Positions 33,617 through 42,630 of a stretch of DNA of 64,000 bases are shown here, piece after piece. The notes beneath the pieces were generated by a model. It was given only the letters and a program-made list of their open reading frames with translations. It ran no database searches and had not been told where the DNA came from. The stretch spans positions 62,001 to 126,000 of the forward strand of contig CANJIV010000005.1 in the NCBI GenBank assembly GCA_947474595.1, in the 5' to 3' direction. Source of the DNA: Solirubrobacterales bacterium (GTDB lineage: Bacteria; Actinomycetota; Thermoleophilia; Solirubrobacterales; Solirubrobacteraceae). The stretch's first letter is position 1; the number at the start of each line of letters is the position of its first letter. The translations under genes were made by a program, and so were the position numbers.

Positions 33617-36600
33617 AGACGACATCAAACGGATCATGCTGGTCGGCTCGGGACCAATCGTTATTGGCCAGGCAGCAGAGTTCGATTACTCAGGGACGCA
33701 GGCCTGCAAGGTTCTGATGGAAGAGGGCTATGAGGTAATCCTCGTCAACTCAAACCCAGCGACGATCATGACCGATCCTGAGTTCGCCACAGCGACCTAT
33801 ATTGAGCCACTGCTACCGGGGCCGGTAGCTCAGATCATCGCCAAGGAGCGTCCAGACGCCCTGCTGCCAACGCTAGGTGGCGGCACCGCGCTCAATCTCG
33901 CGCGGGTACTCCACGACAATGGAACTCTCGAGCGCTATGGCGTGGAGCTGATTGGAGCCGACTACGAGGCGATCGACAGGGCCGAGGATCGCGACCGCTT
34001 CCGCGAGACCATGGCCTCGGTGGGCCTACGCGTGCCACGCAGCGCGATTGCTACCGATCTGGCCGGGGCAGAGGCAGCATTAATAGAGATCGGTCTTCCG
34101 ATCATCATCCGCCCAGCGTTCACACTCGGGGGCCACGGGGGAGGCATTGCCCGCACCGCAGAGGAGTTTCGCGCCACAGCCGCTCGCGGGATCGCTGCAT
34201 CTCCAATTGGCCAGATCCTAATTGATGAATCGGTGTTGGGTTGGGGAGAGTTTGAGTTAGAGGTGATGCGCGATCGCGCCGACAACGTCGTTGTGATCTG
34301 TTCAATCGAGAACCTCGATCCGATGGGCGTGCACACTGGCGACTCAGTCTGTGTGGCCCCGCAGCAGACCCTCACAGACAAGCTCTACCAGCGGTTGCGC
34401 GACCAGGCGATCACAGTGATGCGCGCGGTTGGGGTCGAAACTGGTGGTTCCAATGTCCAGTTTGCCGTTAACCCAGTCACCGAAGAGATCATCGTGATTG
34501 AGATGAATCCGCGAGTTTCGCGCTCAAGCGCCCTAGCCTCAAAGGCCACCGGCTTCCCAATCGCCAAGATCGCCGCTCGACTCGCGGTCGGGTACACACT
34601 CGAAGAGATCGACAACGACATCACGATGCGGACGCCCGCGAGCTTCGAGCCGACAATCGACTACACAGTTGTTAAGTGGCCGCGCTTCGCCTTTGAGAAG
34701 TTCCCCGGTGCCGATGCCGGCCTAACCACACATATGAAGTCCGTAGGTGAGGTGATGGCGATCGGTCGCACGTTCGGACAAGCGTTCTCCAAGGCGATGA
34801 CCTCTCGCGAACTCGATGCCGAGACCGACCTGCGCGGCAGCGTCGATGACCTGATTGCTAGAGCCGCGCAGCCAGGCGCCGATCGCTTCGACTTGATCCT
34901 TGAGGCCCTTCGCCAAGGAGCCGAGATCGAAGCCGTCCACAAGGCAACCGGCGTCGATCGTTGGTTTGTTGCCGAACTACAGCGCCTGGCAACCGACCCT
35001 GAATCGGTCCACAGCGGGCAAAGGACGTTTAAGTCCGTGGATACCTGTGCAGCAGAGTTTGAGGCTGAAACCCCCTACTACTACTCATCTTGGGACCAGC
35101 CTGGGCCTGCGGGATTAGCAGGCGAGGTTCGCCGAGGCGACCGCCCAAGCATCGTCATTCTGGGCTCTGGTCCCAACCGGATCGGACAAGGGATCGAGTT
35201 TGACTACTGCTGCGTTCACGCCGCCATGTGTGTGCGCGACTCTGGCCGCGACGCCGTAATGATCAACTGTAACCCCGAGACAGTCTCGACCGACTATGAC
35301 ACCTCTGATCGGCTCTACTTCGAGCCACTCACCCTCGAAGCCGTAATGGCTGTGATTGAAGTTGAGGCCCCAGAGGGAGTGATTGTTCAGTTTGGAGGTC
35401 AGACGCCCCTGAGGTTAGCTGCCGGGCTGGAGGCCGCTGGCGCAGTGCTGCTTGGAACTTCGGTAGATGCGATCGACCTTGCTGAAGACCGCGGCCGTTT
35501 TGGTGCGCTTCTCGGGCGCCTTGGCTACCGCGCGCCAGCCTTTGCCACTGCCAGCTCAGTCCAAGAGGCCCTAGCTGCTGCGCCCGGAGTCGGCTTTCCT
35601 CTACTGGTGCGGCCTTCCTACGTCCTAGGCGGGCGCGCAATGGAGATCGTCTACGACGAGGCCGGGCTTAGGGACTACCTTGACCGCACGGGCCAAGCCG
35701 ACGCCGTTGGCGGTCGCGAGATATTCCTTGATCGCTTCTTAGAGAACGCTGTCGAGGTAGATGTGGACGCCCTTTGCGACGGAAAAGACGTCTGGATCGG
35801 CGGGATCATGCAGCATGTCGAAGAGGCCGGCATCCACTCCGGAGACTCTGCCTGCGTGCTGCCACCACACTCGCTAGGAACACAAATGCTGGCCCAGATA
35901 CGCGAGCACACAGAGGGGATAGCGCTGGCCCTCGGAGTTGTGGGATTGATGAACGTTCAATACGCAGCGGTGGGTGGCGAGCTCTACGTCATTGAAGCCA
36001 ATCCGCGAGCATCGCGCACGGTTCCCTTCGTATCTAAGGCAACCGGCATCCCGCTCGCCAAGATGGCCTGTCGCATCATGCTTGGCGAGTCGATCGCAAG
36101 CTTAAATCTGCCGCTTGAACCAAGCTCCGGATACGTCTCGGTCAAGGAGGCCGTGATGCCATTTGACCGCTTCACCGGCGCCGAGTCGCTCTTAGGGCCA
36201 GAGATGCGATCGACTGGAGAGGTGATGGGGATCGCAGCCGACTTCCCGACCGCCTTTGCTAAAGCCCAAGCGGCAGCCGGCGCTCAACTACCCGACAGCG
36301 GAACTGTCTTTATCACGGTCACCGATAGCGATAAGCCGGGCGCCCTAGCGATCGCCTCTCAACTCAGCGACCTCGGCTTCCGCATCGTGGCGACCCGAGG
36401 CACCGCCCAGTCAATTGCGCGGATGGGCGTGCCCGTAGAGGAGCTCAACAAGATCGGTGAAGGGTCACCACACGTTGTCGATTGGATCGAGCGTGGCGAT
36501 GTTGACCTAGTAATTAACACGCCAGTCGGGACGGGTGCGCGAACTGATGGTTGGGAGATTCGCAGAGCAGCCGTCACGCGCGGGATACCTTGTATCACCA

Positions 36601-36758
36601 CCCTCTCGGGAGGGATCGCAGCAGCACGAGCGATCGGCGCAGCGCGCAACGCTGAGCCGTCGGTCATCTCTTTACAAGAGATCCATGCGACCAACAAAGC
36701 CATCTCTCCAAAAACCGCCCCAGGGTCGACCACTGCAAGTCAGAGCGGCGCCCTGTGA
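33606..36758 (+). CDS. carB: Carbamoyl-phosphate synthase large subunit CarB
   Basis: 1050 aa with two homologous ATP-grasp halves. The first has [21 protein letters not shown] and [15 protein letters not shown], the second [20 protein letters not shown] and [15 protein letters not shown]; a C-terminal MGS-like allosteric domain begins near residue 910 ([17 protein letters not shown]). The first half makes carboxyphosphate and carbamate and the second makes carbamoyl phosphate. Length is normal. Its stop overlaps the GTG of pyrK by 4 nt. Confidence 0.98.
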   Translation: MPRRDDIKRIMLVGSGPIVIGQAAEFDYSGTQACKVLMEEGYEVILVNSNPATIMTDPEFATATYIEPLLPGPVAQIIAKERPDALLPTLGGGTALNLARVLHDNGTLERYGVELIGADYEAIDRAEDRDRFRETMASVGLRVPRSAIATDLAGAEAALIEIGLPIIIRPAFTLGGHGGGIARTAEEFRATAARGIAASPIGQILIDESVLGWGEFELEVMRDRADNVVVICSIENLDPMGVHTGDSVCVAPQQTLTDKLYQRLRDQAITVMRAVGVETGGSNVQFAVNPVTEEIIVIEMNPRVSRSSALASKATGFPIAKIAARLAVGYTLEEIDNDITMRTPASFEPTIDYTVVKWPRFAFEKFPGADAGLTTHMKSVGEVMAIGRTFGQAFSKAMTSRELDAETDLRGSVDDLIARAAQPGADRFDLILEALRQGAEIEAVHKATGVDRWFVAELQRLATDPESVHSGQRTFKSVDTCAAEFEAETPYYYSSWDQPGPAGLAGEVRRGDRPSIVILGSGPNRIGQGIEFDYCCVHAAMCVRDSGRDAVMINCNPETVSTDYDTSDRLYFEPLTLEAVMAVIEVEAPEGVIVQFGGQTPLRLAAGLEAAGAVLLGTSVDAIDLAEDRGRFGALLGRLGYRAPAFATASSVQEALAAAPGVGFPLLVRPSYVLGGRAMEIVYDEAGLRDYLDRTGQADAVGGREIFLDRFLENAVEVDVDALCDGKDVWIGGIMQHVEEAGIHSGDSACVLPPHSLGTQMLAQIREHTEGIALALGVVGLMNVQYAAVGGELYVIEANPRASRTVPFVSKATGIPLAKMACRIMLGESIASLNLPLEPSSGYVSVKEAVMPFDRFTGAESLLGPEMRSTGEVMGIAADFPTAFAKAQAAAGAQLPDSGTVFITVTDSDKPGALAIASQLSDLGFRIVATRGTAQSIARMGVPVEELNKIGEGSPHVVDWIERGDVDLVINTPVGTGARTDGWEIRRAAVTRGIPCITTLSGGIAAARAIGAARNAEPSVISLQEIHATNKAISPKTAPGSTTASQSGAL

Positions 36759-37567
36759 GCGATCGAACGCTCGCACCGCTGGGACGCCGTTTAGTCGAGT
36801 TGACCCAAGCCAAACAAGTCGGGGCCTACCGACTAATGACCTGCTGTGATCCAGACGGCCCACTCCCGCAAGCGGGCCAGTTCTACATGCTCTGCGCAAC
36901 TGATGGCTGGGGCGGGGGAGAGCAAGAACGCCCATTTCTGCCGCGCCCATACTCTTACCTACGGGCCAGCGGGGAGAACTCCGAACTCTCCTTTATTTTC
37001 GAGGATGTCGGTCCCGGCTCTCACGTTTTAGGATCGCTGCAACCACCCGCCAAGCTGTGGCTGATGGGGCCGCTAGGGATCGGCTTTTGGCGGCCAGACG
37101 ACGATCGGCGCGCCTTGTTGGTCGGAGGGGGAATTGGGCTTGCGCCGCTGGCTGCCTGGCAGACGGAGTTGGCCGACCAAGCCAACGCCGTTGCGCTTCT
37201 TGGCTTCCGGGGGACTGCCCACGCTGACGCAGCCCACCTTCTTAGGGACCCACAGATCGCTACCGACGACGGCAGCGTGGGCCACCACGGTCTCGTAACC
37301 GAACTACTCGAGAGTGAGCTCGATCGCGATAGCCACGCCACCGTCTACGCCTGTGGCCCACCACGCATGCTCGAGGCCGTGCGCCTGCTCTGCGAGCGCC
37401 GCGCGATACCAGCCCAGCTAGCCATGGAGTCCACAATGGCCTGCGGATTTGGAGCCTGTTTCGGATGCGTCGTGCCAACGCGAGATGGCTACCTGCGGCT
37501 CTGTGTCGATGGCCCCGTGATTGACGCAGCAAGAGTGCAGACGGCTCTAGAAGGAAGCGACCAATAG
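36755..37567 (+). CDS. pyrK: Dihydroorotate dehydrogenase electron-transfer subunit PyrK
   Basis: 270 aa ferredoxin-reductase-type flavoprotein. FAD binding is in the N-terminal barrel ([13 protein letters not shown]), NAD binding in [16 protein letters not shown], and the [2Fe-2S] cysteines in [27 protein letters not shown] (shown in two stretches: [11 protein letters not shown] then LRLC). It links PyrD to NAD+. Starts at GTG overlapping the carB stop; pyrD follows after 2 nt. Confidence 0.95.
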   Translation: MSDRTLAPLGRRLVELTQAKQVGAYRLMTCCDPDGPLPQAGQFYMLCATDGWGGGEQERPFLPRPYSYLRASGENSELSFIFEDVGPGSHVLGSLQPPAKLWLMGPLGIGFWRPDDDRRALLVGGGIGLAPLAAWQTELADQANAVALLGFRGTAHADAAHLLRDPQIATDDGSVGHHGLVTELLESELDRDSHATVYACGPPRMLEAVRLLCERRAIPAQLAMESTMACGFGACFGCVVPTRDGYLRLCVDGPVIDAARVQTALEGSDQ

Positions 37568-37569
37568 CC

Positions 37570-38469
37570 ATGTCATTAGGCTCACCTGGACCCGCAGCTG
37601 TCGACTTTTGCGGACTATCTCTCGCTGGGCCGATCATCAACGGCTCCGGCACATTCGACGCGATAGCCGCCCTGCGTGTCTTCGGCGATGGCCTCCTTGA
37701 AGCCTTTCCCTTTGATGCCTATGTCTCCAAGACAATCACGCTCGCCCCACGCCAAGGCAATCGGCCACCACGCCTATGGGAGGCCGGCGCCGGACTGATC
37801 AACTCCATCGGACTACCAAACAAGGGGTTAGAGGGGTATCTACGTGACGATCTTCCAATCCTCACCAGACTCCCGGTTCCGCTGATCACTAACGTCATGG
37901 GCCATAGTCACGCCGAGATAGGAGAGCTCGTGTCGACCGTTGGATCGTATGACCAAGTCGCCGCCATCGAGATCAACGTCTCCTGTCCCAATGTCGACAG
38001 TGGGCTAGTCATGGGGGCTGACCCTGCTGAGACAGCAGCACTGGTCTCCCATGTCAGGGGTCTCACCAACAAGCCGCTAATCATCAAACTCACACCCAAT
38101 GCCACCGACGTAGCAGCCGTCGCCCTCGCCGCCCAAGAGGCTGGCGCCGACGCCGTCTCGCTGATTAATACGCTGCGAGCGATGGCACTGCACCCAAAAA
38201 CCAGCGAGCCATGGCTCGGTGGCAAGACGGGCGGCCTATCGGGGCCGGCGGTAAGATCGATAGCCCTCGCGCAGGTCTACGAGGTCGCTCAGCGGATATC
38301 GATACCGATAGTTGGCATCGGTGGCGTTCAATCCGGAGACGACGCTCTAAACCTCCTAAAAGCTGGCGCTACCGTCGTCGCTGTAGGTACCGAGTCCTTT
38401 CGCGACCCAACTGCCGGGAGTCGTATAGGTGCTGAACTAGCAGCAATTTCTCGCAAAGAGCGGGAATAA
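37570..38469 (+). CDS. pyrD: Dihydroorotate dehydrogenase catalytic subunit, class 1B
   Basis: 299 aa FMN TIM-barrel oxidising dihydroorotate to orotate. VNVSCPNVDSGLVMG-like INVSCPN carries the class 1 active-site Cys, and IVGIGGVQSGDDALNLLKAGA binds the FMN phosphate. The adjacent pyrK marks it as class 1B (NAD-linked). It is the last gene of the pyr operon here; pyrE and pyrF are not in the window. The 176 nt downstream hold an imperfect hairpin (38548-38573, lacking a T-run) and the mihF promoter. Confidence 0.96.
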   Translation: MSLGSPGPAAVDFCGLSLAGPIINGSGTFDAIAALRVFGDGLLEAFPFDAYVSKTITLAPRQGNRPPRLWEAGAGLINSIGLPNKGLEGYLRDDLPILTRLPVPLITNVMGHSHAEIGELVSTVGSYDQVAAIEINVSCPNVDSGLVMGADPAETAALVSHVRGLTNKPLIIKLTPNATDVAAVALAAQEAGADAVSLINTLRAMALHPKTSEPWLGGKTGGLSGPAVRSIALAQVYEVAQRISIPIVGIGGVQSGDDALNLLKAGATVVAVGTESFRDPTAGSRIGAELAAISRKERE

Positions 38470-38595
38470 AAGGCAGGATATGGCTCTCTTTGCTCATTAA
38501 TCGGACTTCGATCACCAAAAAGTACCTGCTAGCGCAAACAAAACCGTCGATCACGCTCAACAAGCGTCGACCTCTACTTGAGGTCAAGATGAATT

Positions 38596-38630
38596 CACGA
38601 TATTGCTGTTGCGCACGGCTCGCAATCGTG
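38596..38630. promoter_or_regulatory. Inverted repeat over the mihF promoter
   Basis: CACGAT-A-TTGC (38596-38606) and GCAATCGTG (38622-38630) are near-exact reverse complements, one bulged base, and straddle the -35 and spacer of the mihF promoter. A regulator, possibly MihF itself, may bind here; only symmetry supports it. Confidence 0.35.
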
Positions 38631-38636
38631 TAATCT
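38609..38636 (+). promoter_or_regulatory. Promoter of mihF
   Basis: TTGCGC (38609-38614), 16 bp, TAATCT (38631-38636), then 9 nt to ATG 38646. Transcripts are expected to start at or within a few bases of the start codon. Confidence 0.6.
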
Positions 38637-38645
38637 GCGGCCTTG

Positions 38646-38990
38646 ATGGCTCCTCCGGTACTTGAAACAGCCCTAAACCTCTCGTCAGCACCCGAGCGGT
38701 CCCTTAACCAGCGCATGGACGCCCTCCAGCGGGCAAACGACATTCGTTCCAAGCGCGCCCAGCTAAAAAGGGACCTTAAGGCGGGGCGTGTAACTCTTTA
38801 CGGCCTCCTTGCAGACCCGCCCTCGTATGTCGAGACAGCGAAAGTGTTCGACATGCTGCTAGCGGTGCCCAAGTACGGACGGGTGAAGGTAAACAAGGTC
38901 TTAACACAGTGCCGGGTGTCGCCAAGCAAGACCATCGGCGGACTCTCAGAGCGCCAGCGCACCGAGCTCGTCGCGATGTTGCGCCGGTAG
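38646..38990 (+). CDS. mihF: Integration host factor, actinobacterial type (MihF)
   Basis: 114 aa. The N-terminal helix has LNQRMDALQRANDIRSKRAQLKRDLKAGRVTL and the C-terminal helix-two-turn-helix region has LLAVPKYGRVKVNKVLTQCRVSPSKTIGGLS, matching the actinobacterial IHF family that binds and bends DNA and compacts the nucleoid. Its place before gmk and rpoZ is the conserved actinobacterial order. ATG 38646 is preferred to TTG 38643. gmk follows after 12 nt. Confidence 0.93.
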   Translation: MAPPVLETALNLSSAPERSLNQRMDALQRANDIRSKRAQLKRDLKAGRVTLYGLLADPPSYVETAKVFDMLLAVPKYGRVKVNKVLTQCRVSPSKTIGGLSERQRTELVAMLRR

Positions 38991-39002
38991 GCGCGACCCT
39001 TC

Positions 39003-39563
39003 GTGACGGCCAAAGTATTTGTTATCACGGGGCCGTCGGGAGTGGGCAAGGGCACTCTGATACGAGCTCTGCGCGAGCAGGTTCCAGGACTCGAACTGTC
39101 GGTCTCGGCAACCACTCGCGACCCACGGCCAGGCGAGGTCGATGGAATCGACTACCACTTCCTCACTCAAGACCAGTTCGACTCTCACCAAGAATCCGGA
39201 GACTTCATTGAGTGGGCGCGTTACGCTGGCAACCGATATGGGACTCTAAGCTCAGAGCTCAGCGAACGCTTGGCATCGGGCGTAGCCGTCGTCTTAGAGA
39301 TTGAGGTCCAGGGAGCTCGCCAAGTGCGCTCTTCTCTGCCCGACGCCGTGCAGGTATTCATTGACCCTCCATCTGAGGAAAGTCTCCGTTCTCGCCTCGC
39401 TGCTCGCGGGACCGACACGCCCGATGAAGTGGAGAGCCGGCTCCAAACCGCCCATTCTGAGATTGCCGCCGGCAAAGAGTTTGCTCACCGAATCTGTAAC
39501 GACCAGCTCGAGCAGGCCGTAGATGAACTTGTAGCGATCGTCCGCCGCGAACTTGACTCCTAA
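39003..39563 (+). CDS. gmk: Guanylate kinase
   Basis: 186 aa. P-loop GPSGVGKGTLI near residue 10, GMP-binding segments SVSATTRDPRPGEVDGIDYHF and FIEWARYAGNRYGT, and the LID region around SLRSRLAARGTD. It phosphorylates GMP to GDP. GTG 39003 puts the P-loop at the normal distance (MTAKVFVITG). Between mihF and rpoZ. Confidence 0.97.
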   Translation: MTAKVFVITGPSGVGKGTLIRALREQVPGLELSVSATTRDPRPGEVDGIDYHFLTQDQFDSHQESGDFIEWARYAGNRYGTLSSELSERLASGVAVVLEIEVQGARQVRSSLPDAVQVFIDPPSEESLRSRLAARGTDTPDEVESRLQTAHSEIAAGKEFAHRICNDQLEQAVDELVAIVRRELDS

Positions 39564-39608
39564 ACAGGCAGTTAATCGCCAGAGTTCTGTCTCCGACGCT
39601 AAGCCCGC

Positions 39609-39614
39609 TACAAT
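39609..39614 (+). promoter_or_regulatory. -10 element TACAAT of the rpoZ promoter
   Basis: TACAAT with a -35-like TTCTGT 18 bp upstream. The transcript would have a short leader containing GAAAGG before ATG 39639, so rpoZ, unlike many genes here, appears to be leadered. Confidence 0.55.
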
Positions 39615-39638
39615 CCTAACTCAACCACGAAAGGTCTT

Positions 39639-39872
39639 ATGTCCGTTATCTCCCCACGGATCGACAAGTTGCTCGAACATGTCGACAGCAACTACGCCAG
39701 CGTCCTAGTAGCGGCCAAGCGCGCGCGCCAGATCAACTCTTACTACCACAACCTCGGCGAGGGCACTTTTGATGAGTTCCCGCCACCGATGGTTGATACG
39801 CGGTCCAAGAACTACCTGACTATCGCCCTCGAAGAGACCGCAGCGGGCAAGATCAAGTACCACTACAAGTAG
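39639..39872 (+). CDS. rpoZ: RNA polymerase omega subunit
   Basis: 77 aa. SPRIDKLLEHVDSNYASVLVAAKRARQINSYY is the omega core that clamps the beta' C-terminus, and the end ALEETAAGKIKYHYK matches actinobacterial omega. Short but full length. Between gmk and coaBC as usual. Confidence 0.95.
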   Translation: MSVISPRIDKLLEHVDSNYASVLVAAKRARQINSYYHNLGEGTFDEFPPPMVDTRSKNYLTIALEETAAGKIKYHYK

Positions 39873-39910
39873 GCCAGCCGGATACCGATGGACGCTGACG
39901 AGGCGAAGTA

Positions 39911-41179
39911 ATGGCCCGGCTGCTCCTAGGCGTAAGCGGGGGGATTGCTGCTTACAAGAGTCTTGAGTTCGTCAGATTGGCGATTAAGGCCGGCCACGTC
40001 GTGCGGGTTATCCAGACCCCGACCAGCGAGCGCTTTGTTGGCAAGGCCTCATTCGAGGCCCTCACAGGCGCACCCGTATTGATCTCTGAGTTCGAGCGCG
40101 ACCCAGCCCGCGGGGCGTTCCCTGATCAGACCCCACCTGACCACGAGCCGATCTCTCACCTACAACTCGTGCGAAATGCGGATTTAATGATCGTTGCTCC
40201 GGCCTCGGCCAACACAATCGCCAAGCTGGCCACCGGAGTCGCCGACTCCCTTCTTTGCACGGCGGCGTTGGCCGCTCCCTGTCCCGTAGCCATCGCTCCC
40301 GCGATGAACAATCAAATGTTCTTAAATCCCGCTACACAGGCCAACCTAGCGACGCTCCGCGAGCGTGGCATTACCGTTCTAGATCCCGACACCGGGCAGC
40401 TCGGATCGAAGGGAGAGTGGGGGGTCGGTCGACTGCGAGAGCCATCTGAACTCCTATCGGCCTGCGAACAACTACTCGCTCGAGGGGTGCCGCAGCCGAT
40501 GGACGGACTCAATGTTCTCGTCACAGCCGGCGGAACGCGGGAGCCGATCGACTCCGTCCGCTACATCGGCAACCGGTCCTCGGGTCGGATGGGATTCGCT
40601 CTGGCATCAGAAGCGCTGCACCGAGGTGCGAATGTGACCGTTATTGCCGCCAATGTGGCACTGCCACGATCGCCACACGTGACCTACGTCGACGTTGAAA
40701 CCGCAGCTCAACTACAAGCAGCAAGCCAGGAGAAGTTTCCAAGCTGCGATCTGCTTCTTATGGCCGCCGCGGTAGCCGACTACAGGCCCTCCGACGTCGC
40801 AGACACCAAGATTAAGAAGGAGCAGCGGACCCTTGCGCTCAGCTTGGAGCGAACCGATGACGTTCTCACATCCCTTGCGCTCCAGCGAATTCCAGGCCAA
40901 ACGGTGGTTGGGTTCGCCGCCGAACACGGAGACGGCCTAGAGGCCGCTCGTATCAAGCTCGCCCGCAAAGATCTCGACGCAATCATCGTTAACGACATCT
41001 CACGCCAAGACATCGGATTTGATTCAGAGGCCAATGAGGTCATCTTTGTCAGCGCGGCGGGCGAGAGCCTGATCCCAAGGGCCACCAAGGCCGAAATAGC
41101 AGCCGCAATCCTTGATCTGGTTTTACAGCTGAGATCCGCCCCGACCGCCTACGCCTCGGGCTCTACGCTCTCAACATAA
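39911..41179 (+). CDS. coaBC: Bifunctional phosphopantothenoylcysteine decarboxylase/synthetase CoaBC
   Basis: 422 aa, two steps of coenzyme A synthesis. The N-terminal FMN-dependent decarboxylase (about 1-185) has GVSGGIAAYKSLEFVR, VAPASANTIAKLATGVADSLL and the PAMN motif in IAPAMNNQM. The C-terminal CTP-dependent synthetase (about 195-400) has VTAGGTREPIDSVRYIGNRSSGRMG and IKKEQRTLALSLERTDDVL. A GAGGCGAAG-type ribosome-binding site precedes ATG. It lies 38 nt after rpoZ. Confidence 0.97.
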   Translation: MARLLLGVSGGIAAYKSLEFVRLAIKAGHVVRVIQTPTSERFVGKASFEALTGAPVLISEFERDPARGAFPDQTPPDHEPISHLQLVRNADLMIVAPASANTIAKLATGVADSLLCTAALAAPCPVAIAPAMNNQMFLNPATQANLATLRERGITVLDPDTGQLGSKGEWGVGRLREPSELLSACEQLLARGVPQPMDGLNVLVTAGGTREPIDSVRYIGNRSSGRMGFALASEALHRGANVTVIAANVALPRSPHVTYVDVETAAQLQAASQEKFPSCDLLLMAAAVADYRPSDVADTKIKKEQRTLALSLERTDDVLTSLALQRIPGQTVVGFAAEHGDGLEAARIKLARKDLDAIIVNDISRQDIGFDSEANEVIFVSAAGESLIPRATKAEIAAAILDLVLQLRSAPTAYASGSTLST

Positions 41180-41234
41180 CCAAAGCGAGTAGGCGGCCTG
41201 CTGCTCTGCTGCTACTCACGCCAAAGGTCGTCCG

Positions 41235-41240
41235 TACACT
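41235..41240 (+). promoter_or_regulatory. -10 element TACACT for the TPR gene, probable leaderless start
   Basis: TACACT, 8 nt, then ATG 41249. A partial inverted repeat, GAGTAG at 41187-41192 against CTACTC, lies upstream and might end coaBC transcription. Confidence 0.45.
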
Positions 41241-41248
41241 TAGGCGAG

Positions 41249-41617
41249 ATGGACTCCACTGACTCCACCTACGATCTCTACCAGCGCGGCATTGCCCTAC
41301 TTAACGCTGGTGACCACCACGCGGCGATCATCGCCTTAACTGGCGCCCGCAATAACGACCCTGAGCCAGCCTCGATCCGAGAGGCGCTGGGACGCGCTCT
41401 GTTTTGCTCTCAGCGCTACGCAGCGGCGATCGATGAGTTCAGCGCAGTAGTGGACCGCACGCCGACCAATGACTATGCCTTGTTCTGTCTCGGCCGCTGC
41501 CTTCAGCTGCTCGGCCGCAATGCCGAGGCTCGCCATCCATTAGCACTCGCTGCCTGCCTGAGGCCTGAACGCTCTGACTACCGCCTTTACCGCGACCGCG
41601 CCCGCGCGGCGGCGTAG
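41249..41617 (+). CDS. TPR-repeat protein
   Basis: 122 aa made of about three tetratricopeptide repeats: YDLYQRGIALLNAGDHHAAIIALTGAR, IREALGRALFCSQRYAAAIDEFSAVV and DYALFCLGRCLQLLGRNAEARHPLALA. Soluble, no signal peptide; a protein-protein interaction scaffold of unknown partner. It converges on the YbjN-like gene with 22 nt between. Confidence 0.85.
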   Translation: MDSTDSTYDLYQRGIALLNAGDHHAAIIALTGARNNDPEPASIREALGRALFCSQRYAAAIDEFSAVVDRTPTNDYALFCLGRCLQLLGRNAEARHPLALAACLRPERSDYRLYRDRARAAA

Positions 41618-41639
41618 TACCCGCGGGCCCCGTGAAGCC

Positions 41640-42026
41640 CTAGAAAGGTGCCGCGGCCTCACGCGCCTGAGTTGCAACCCGAACCAAGAGCCCTAAGAAG
41701 CCGTCGAGTCGCTCACTATCAACAGCCTCGAGGGGAATGTCTCCTTGAACCCAAATGGCCCCGCTATCAGCCTGAGAGAAACGAACCAAGGGGAGGTTGC
41801 GGTTCCAACGCAGCAGGCGGTCGCTGTCAATCTGGCCTACCTCAACCACCTCGGCCTGTGCCCGCAGTAGGCCATCTCTGATGGACATGCCCAGATCTAG
41901 CGGCCAACCCGCAGCATCGAGTGTTAAGCCCCACTCAGTCTCTGACACCTGACGGACCTCTCCATCGAGCCCAGCCAAGAAGGCCCTGATCACAGCGGCA
42001 GTTGCACCATAACTCTCTCGTTGCAT
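41640..42026 (-). CDS. YbjN/type III chaperone-like protein
   Basis: 128 aa from ATG 42026. The alternating pattern (ESYGATAAVIRAFLAGL, WGLTLDAAGWPLDLGMSIRDGLLRAQAEVV, LLRWNRNLPLVRFSQADSGAIWVQGDIPLEAV) fits the YbjN/SRAP-type chaperone-like fold. Function unknown. A longer in-frame start to 42224 is rejected because it runs across the rimP promoter and leader and reads as non-protein; ATG 42026 follows minus-strand TATCGT by 6 nt. Confidence 0.75.
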   Translation of the reverse strand: MQRESYGATAAVIRAFLAGLDGEVRQVSETEWGLTLDAAGWPLDLGMSIRDGLLRAQAEVVEVGQIDSDRLLRWNRNLPLVRFSQADSGAIWVQGDIPLEAVDSERLDGFLGLLVRVATQAREAAAPF

Positions 42027-42032
42027 ACCCCA

Positions 42033-42038
42033 ACGATA
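42033..42038 (-). promoter_or_regulatory. -10 element TATCGT for the YbjN-like gene, probable leaderless start
   Basis: On the minus strand TATCGT, 6 nt, then ATG 42026. Confidence 0.4.
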
Positions 42039-42093
42039 CGCACCCACCGCTGAGCTGCAGTGATGGGTACACCGGGGATTATTGCGTCGGTGG

Positions 42094-42099
42094 TATCCT
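42094..42099 (+). promoter_or_regulatory. Extended -10 (TGG-TATCCT) of the rimP-nusA operon
   Basis: TGGTATCCT gives an extended -10 with a start near 42106, leaving a leader of about 80 nt before rimP. No good -35 is visible, as expected for extended -10 promoters. Confidence 0.5.
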
Positions 42100-42146
42100 C
42101 GACCGACAACTTTCGTGGTCAGCCATGTGGCGGCCATTGCTTTATG

Positions 42147-42172
42147 AAAGTGGGCGCCCGCCCACTTTTTTC
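42147..42172 (+). terminator. Attenuator-like terminator in the rimP-nusA leader
   Basis: AAAGTGGGC (42147-42155) pairs perfectly with GCCCACTTT (42160-42168) around GCCC and is followed by a T-run. It lies between the operon promoter and the GAGGAG ribosome-binding site, so some transcripts must read through. This is consistent with NusA-sensitive attenuation of its own operon. Confidence 0.8.
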
Positions 42173-42185
42173 TTTGAGGAGACCC

Positions 42186-42626
42186 ATGTCGACCAACAAG
42201 ATTCAGCAGGAGATTGAGACCCAACTCGCAACCTGTGAGCCTCAGGTCGAAGTTCTACTTGCCGAGATACTCGGCGGTCGTACCTTGCGGCTTTTCATCG
42301 ATCATCCTGATGGTGTGACCCTCGAACTGTGCGAGCGGGTCTCCAGAGAGCTGGGCGATCTCCGTGAACGCTACGCGCTTGAGGTCTCCTCACCAGGCCG
42401 CGATCGCCCGCTCGCAAAGCCAGATCACTTCCGTCGCTTCCTCGGCCGTCACGCACAAGTTCGCCTTCGGCAGCCGATTGAGCTGCCTGGCGGAGGACCA
42501 GCTACACGCAGTGTCACGGGCGAGTTAGTTGGCGCTGATGATCGCGCCATCACCGTGGCTGAACCAGGCGGAATCGTCGCTATCGCCTACTCAGACATCC
42601 AACGATCCAACCTCGTAGGGGAGTAG
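42186..42626 (+). CDS. rimP: Ribosome maturation factor RimP
   Basis: 146 aa 30S assembly factor. The N-terminal domain has LLAEILGGRTLRLFIDHPDGVTLELCERVSREL, and the hallmark LEVSSPGRDRPLAKPDHFRRFLG joins it to the C-terminal SH3-like domain. ATG 42186 is set by GAGGAG 4-5 nt upstream. The in-frame start at 42060 lies upstream of the promoter. nusA follows after 4 nt. Confidence 0.95.
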   Translation: MSTNKIQQEIETQLATCEPQVEVLLAEILGGRTLRLFIDHPDGVTLELCERVSRELGDLRERYALEVSSPGRDRPLAKPDHFRRFLGRHAQVRLRQPIELPGGGPATRSVTGELVGADDRAITVAEPGGIVAIAYSDIQRSNLVGE

Positions 42627-42630
42627 CAAA

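Noticed and set aside
42060-42185. Longer RimP from 42060
   Set aside because: The extension crosses the promoter-like TATCCT and the terminator hairpin and has no similarity to RimP.
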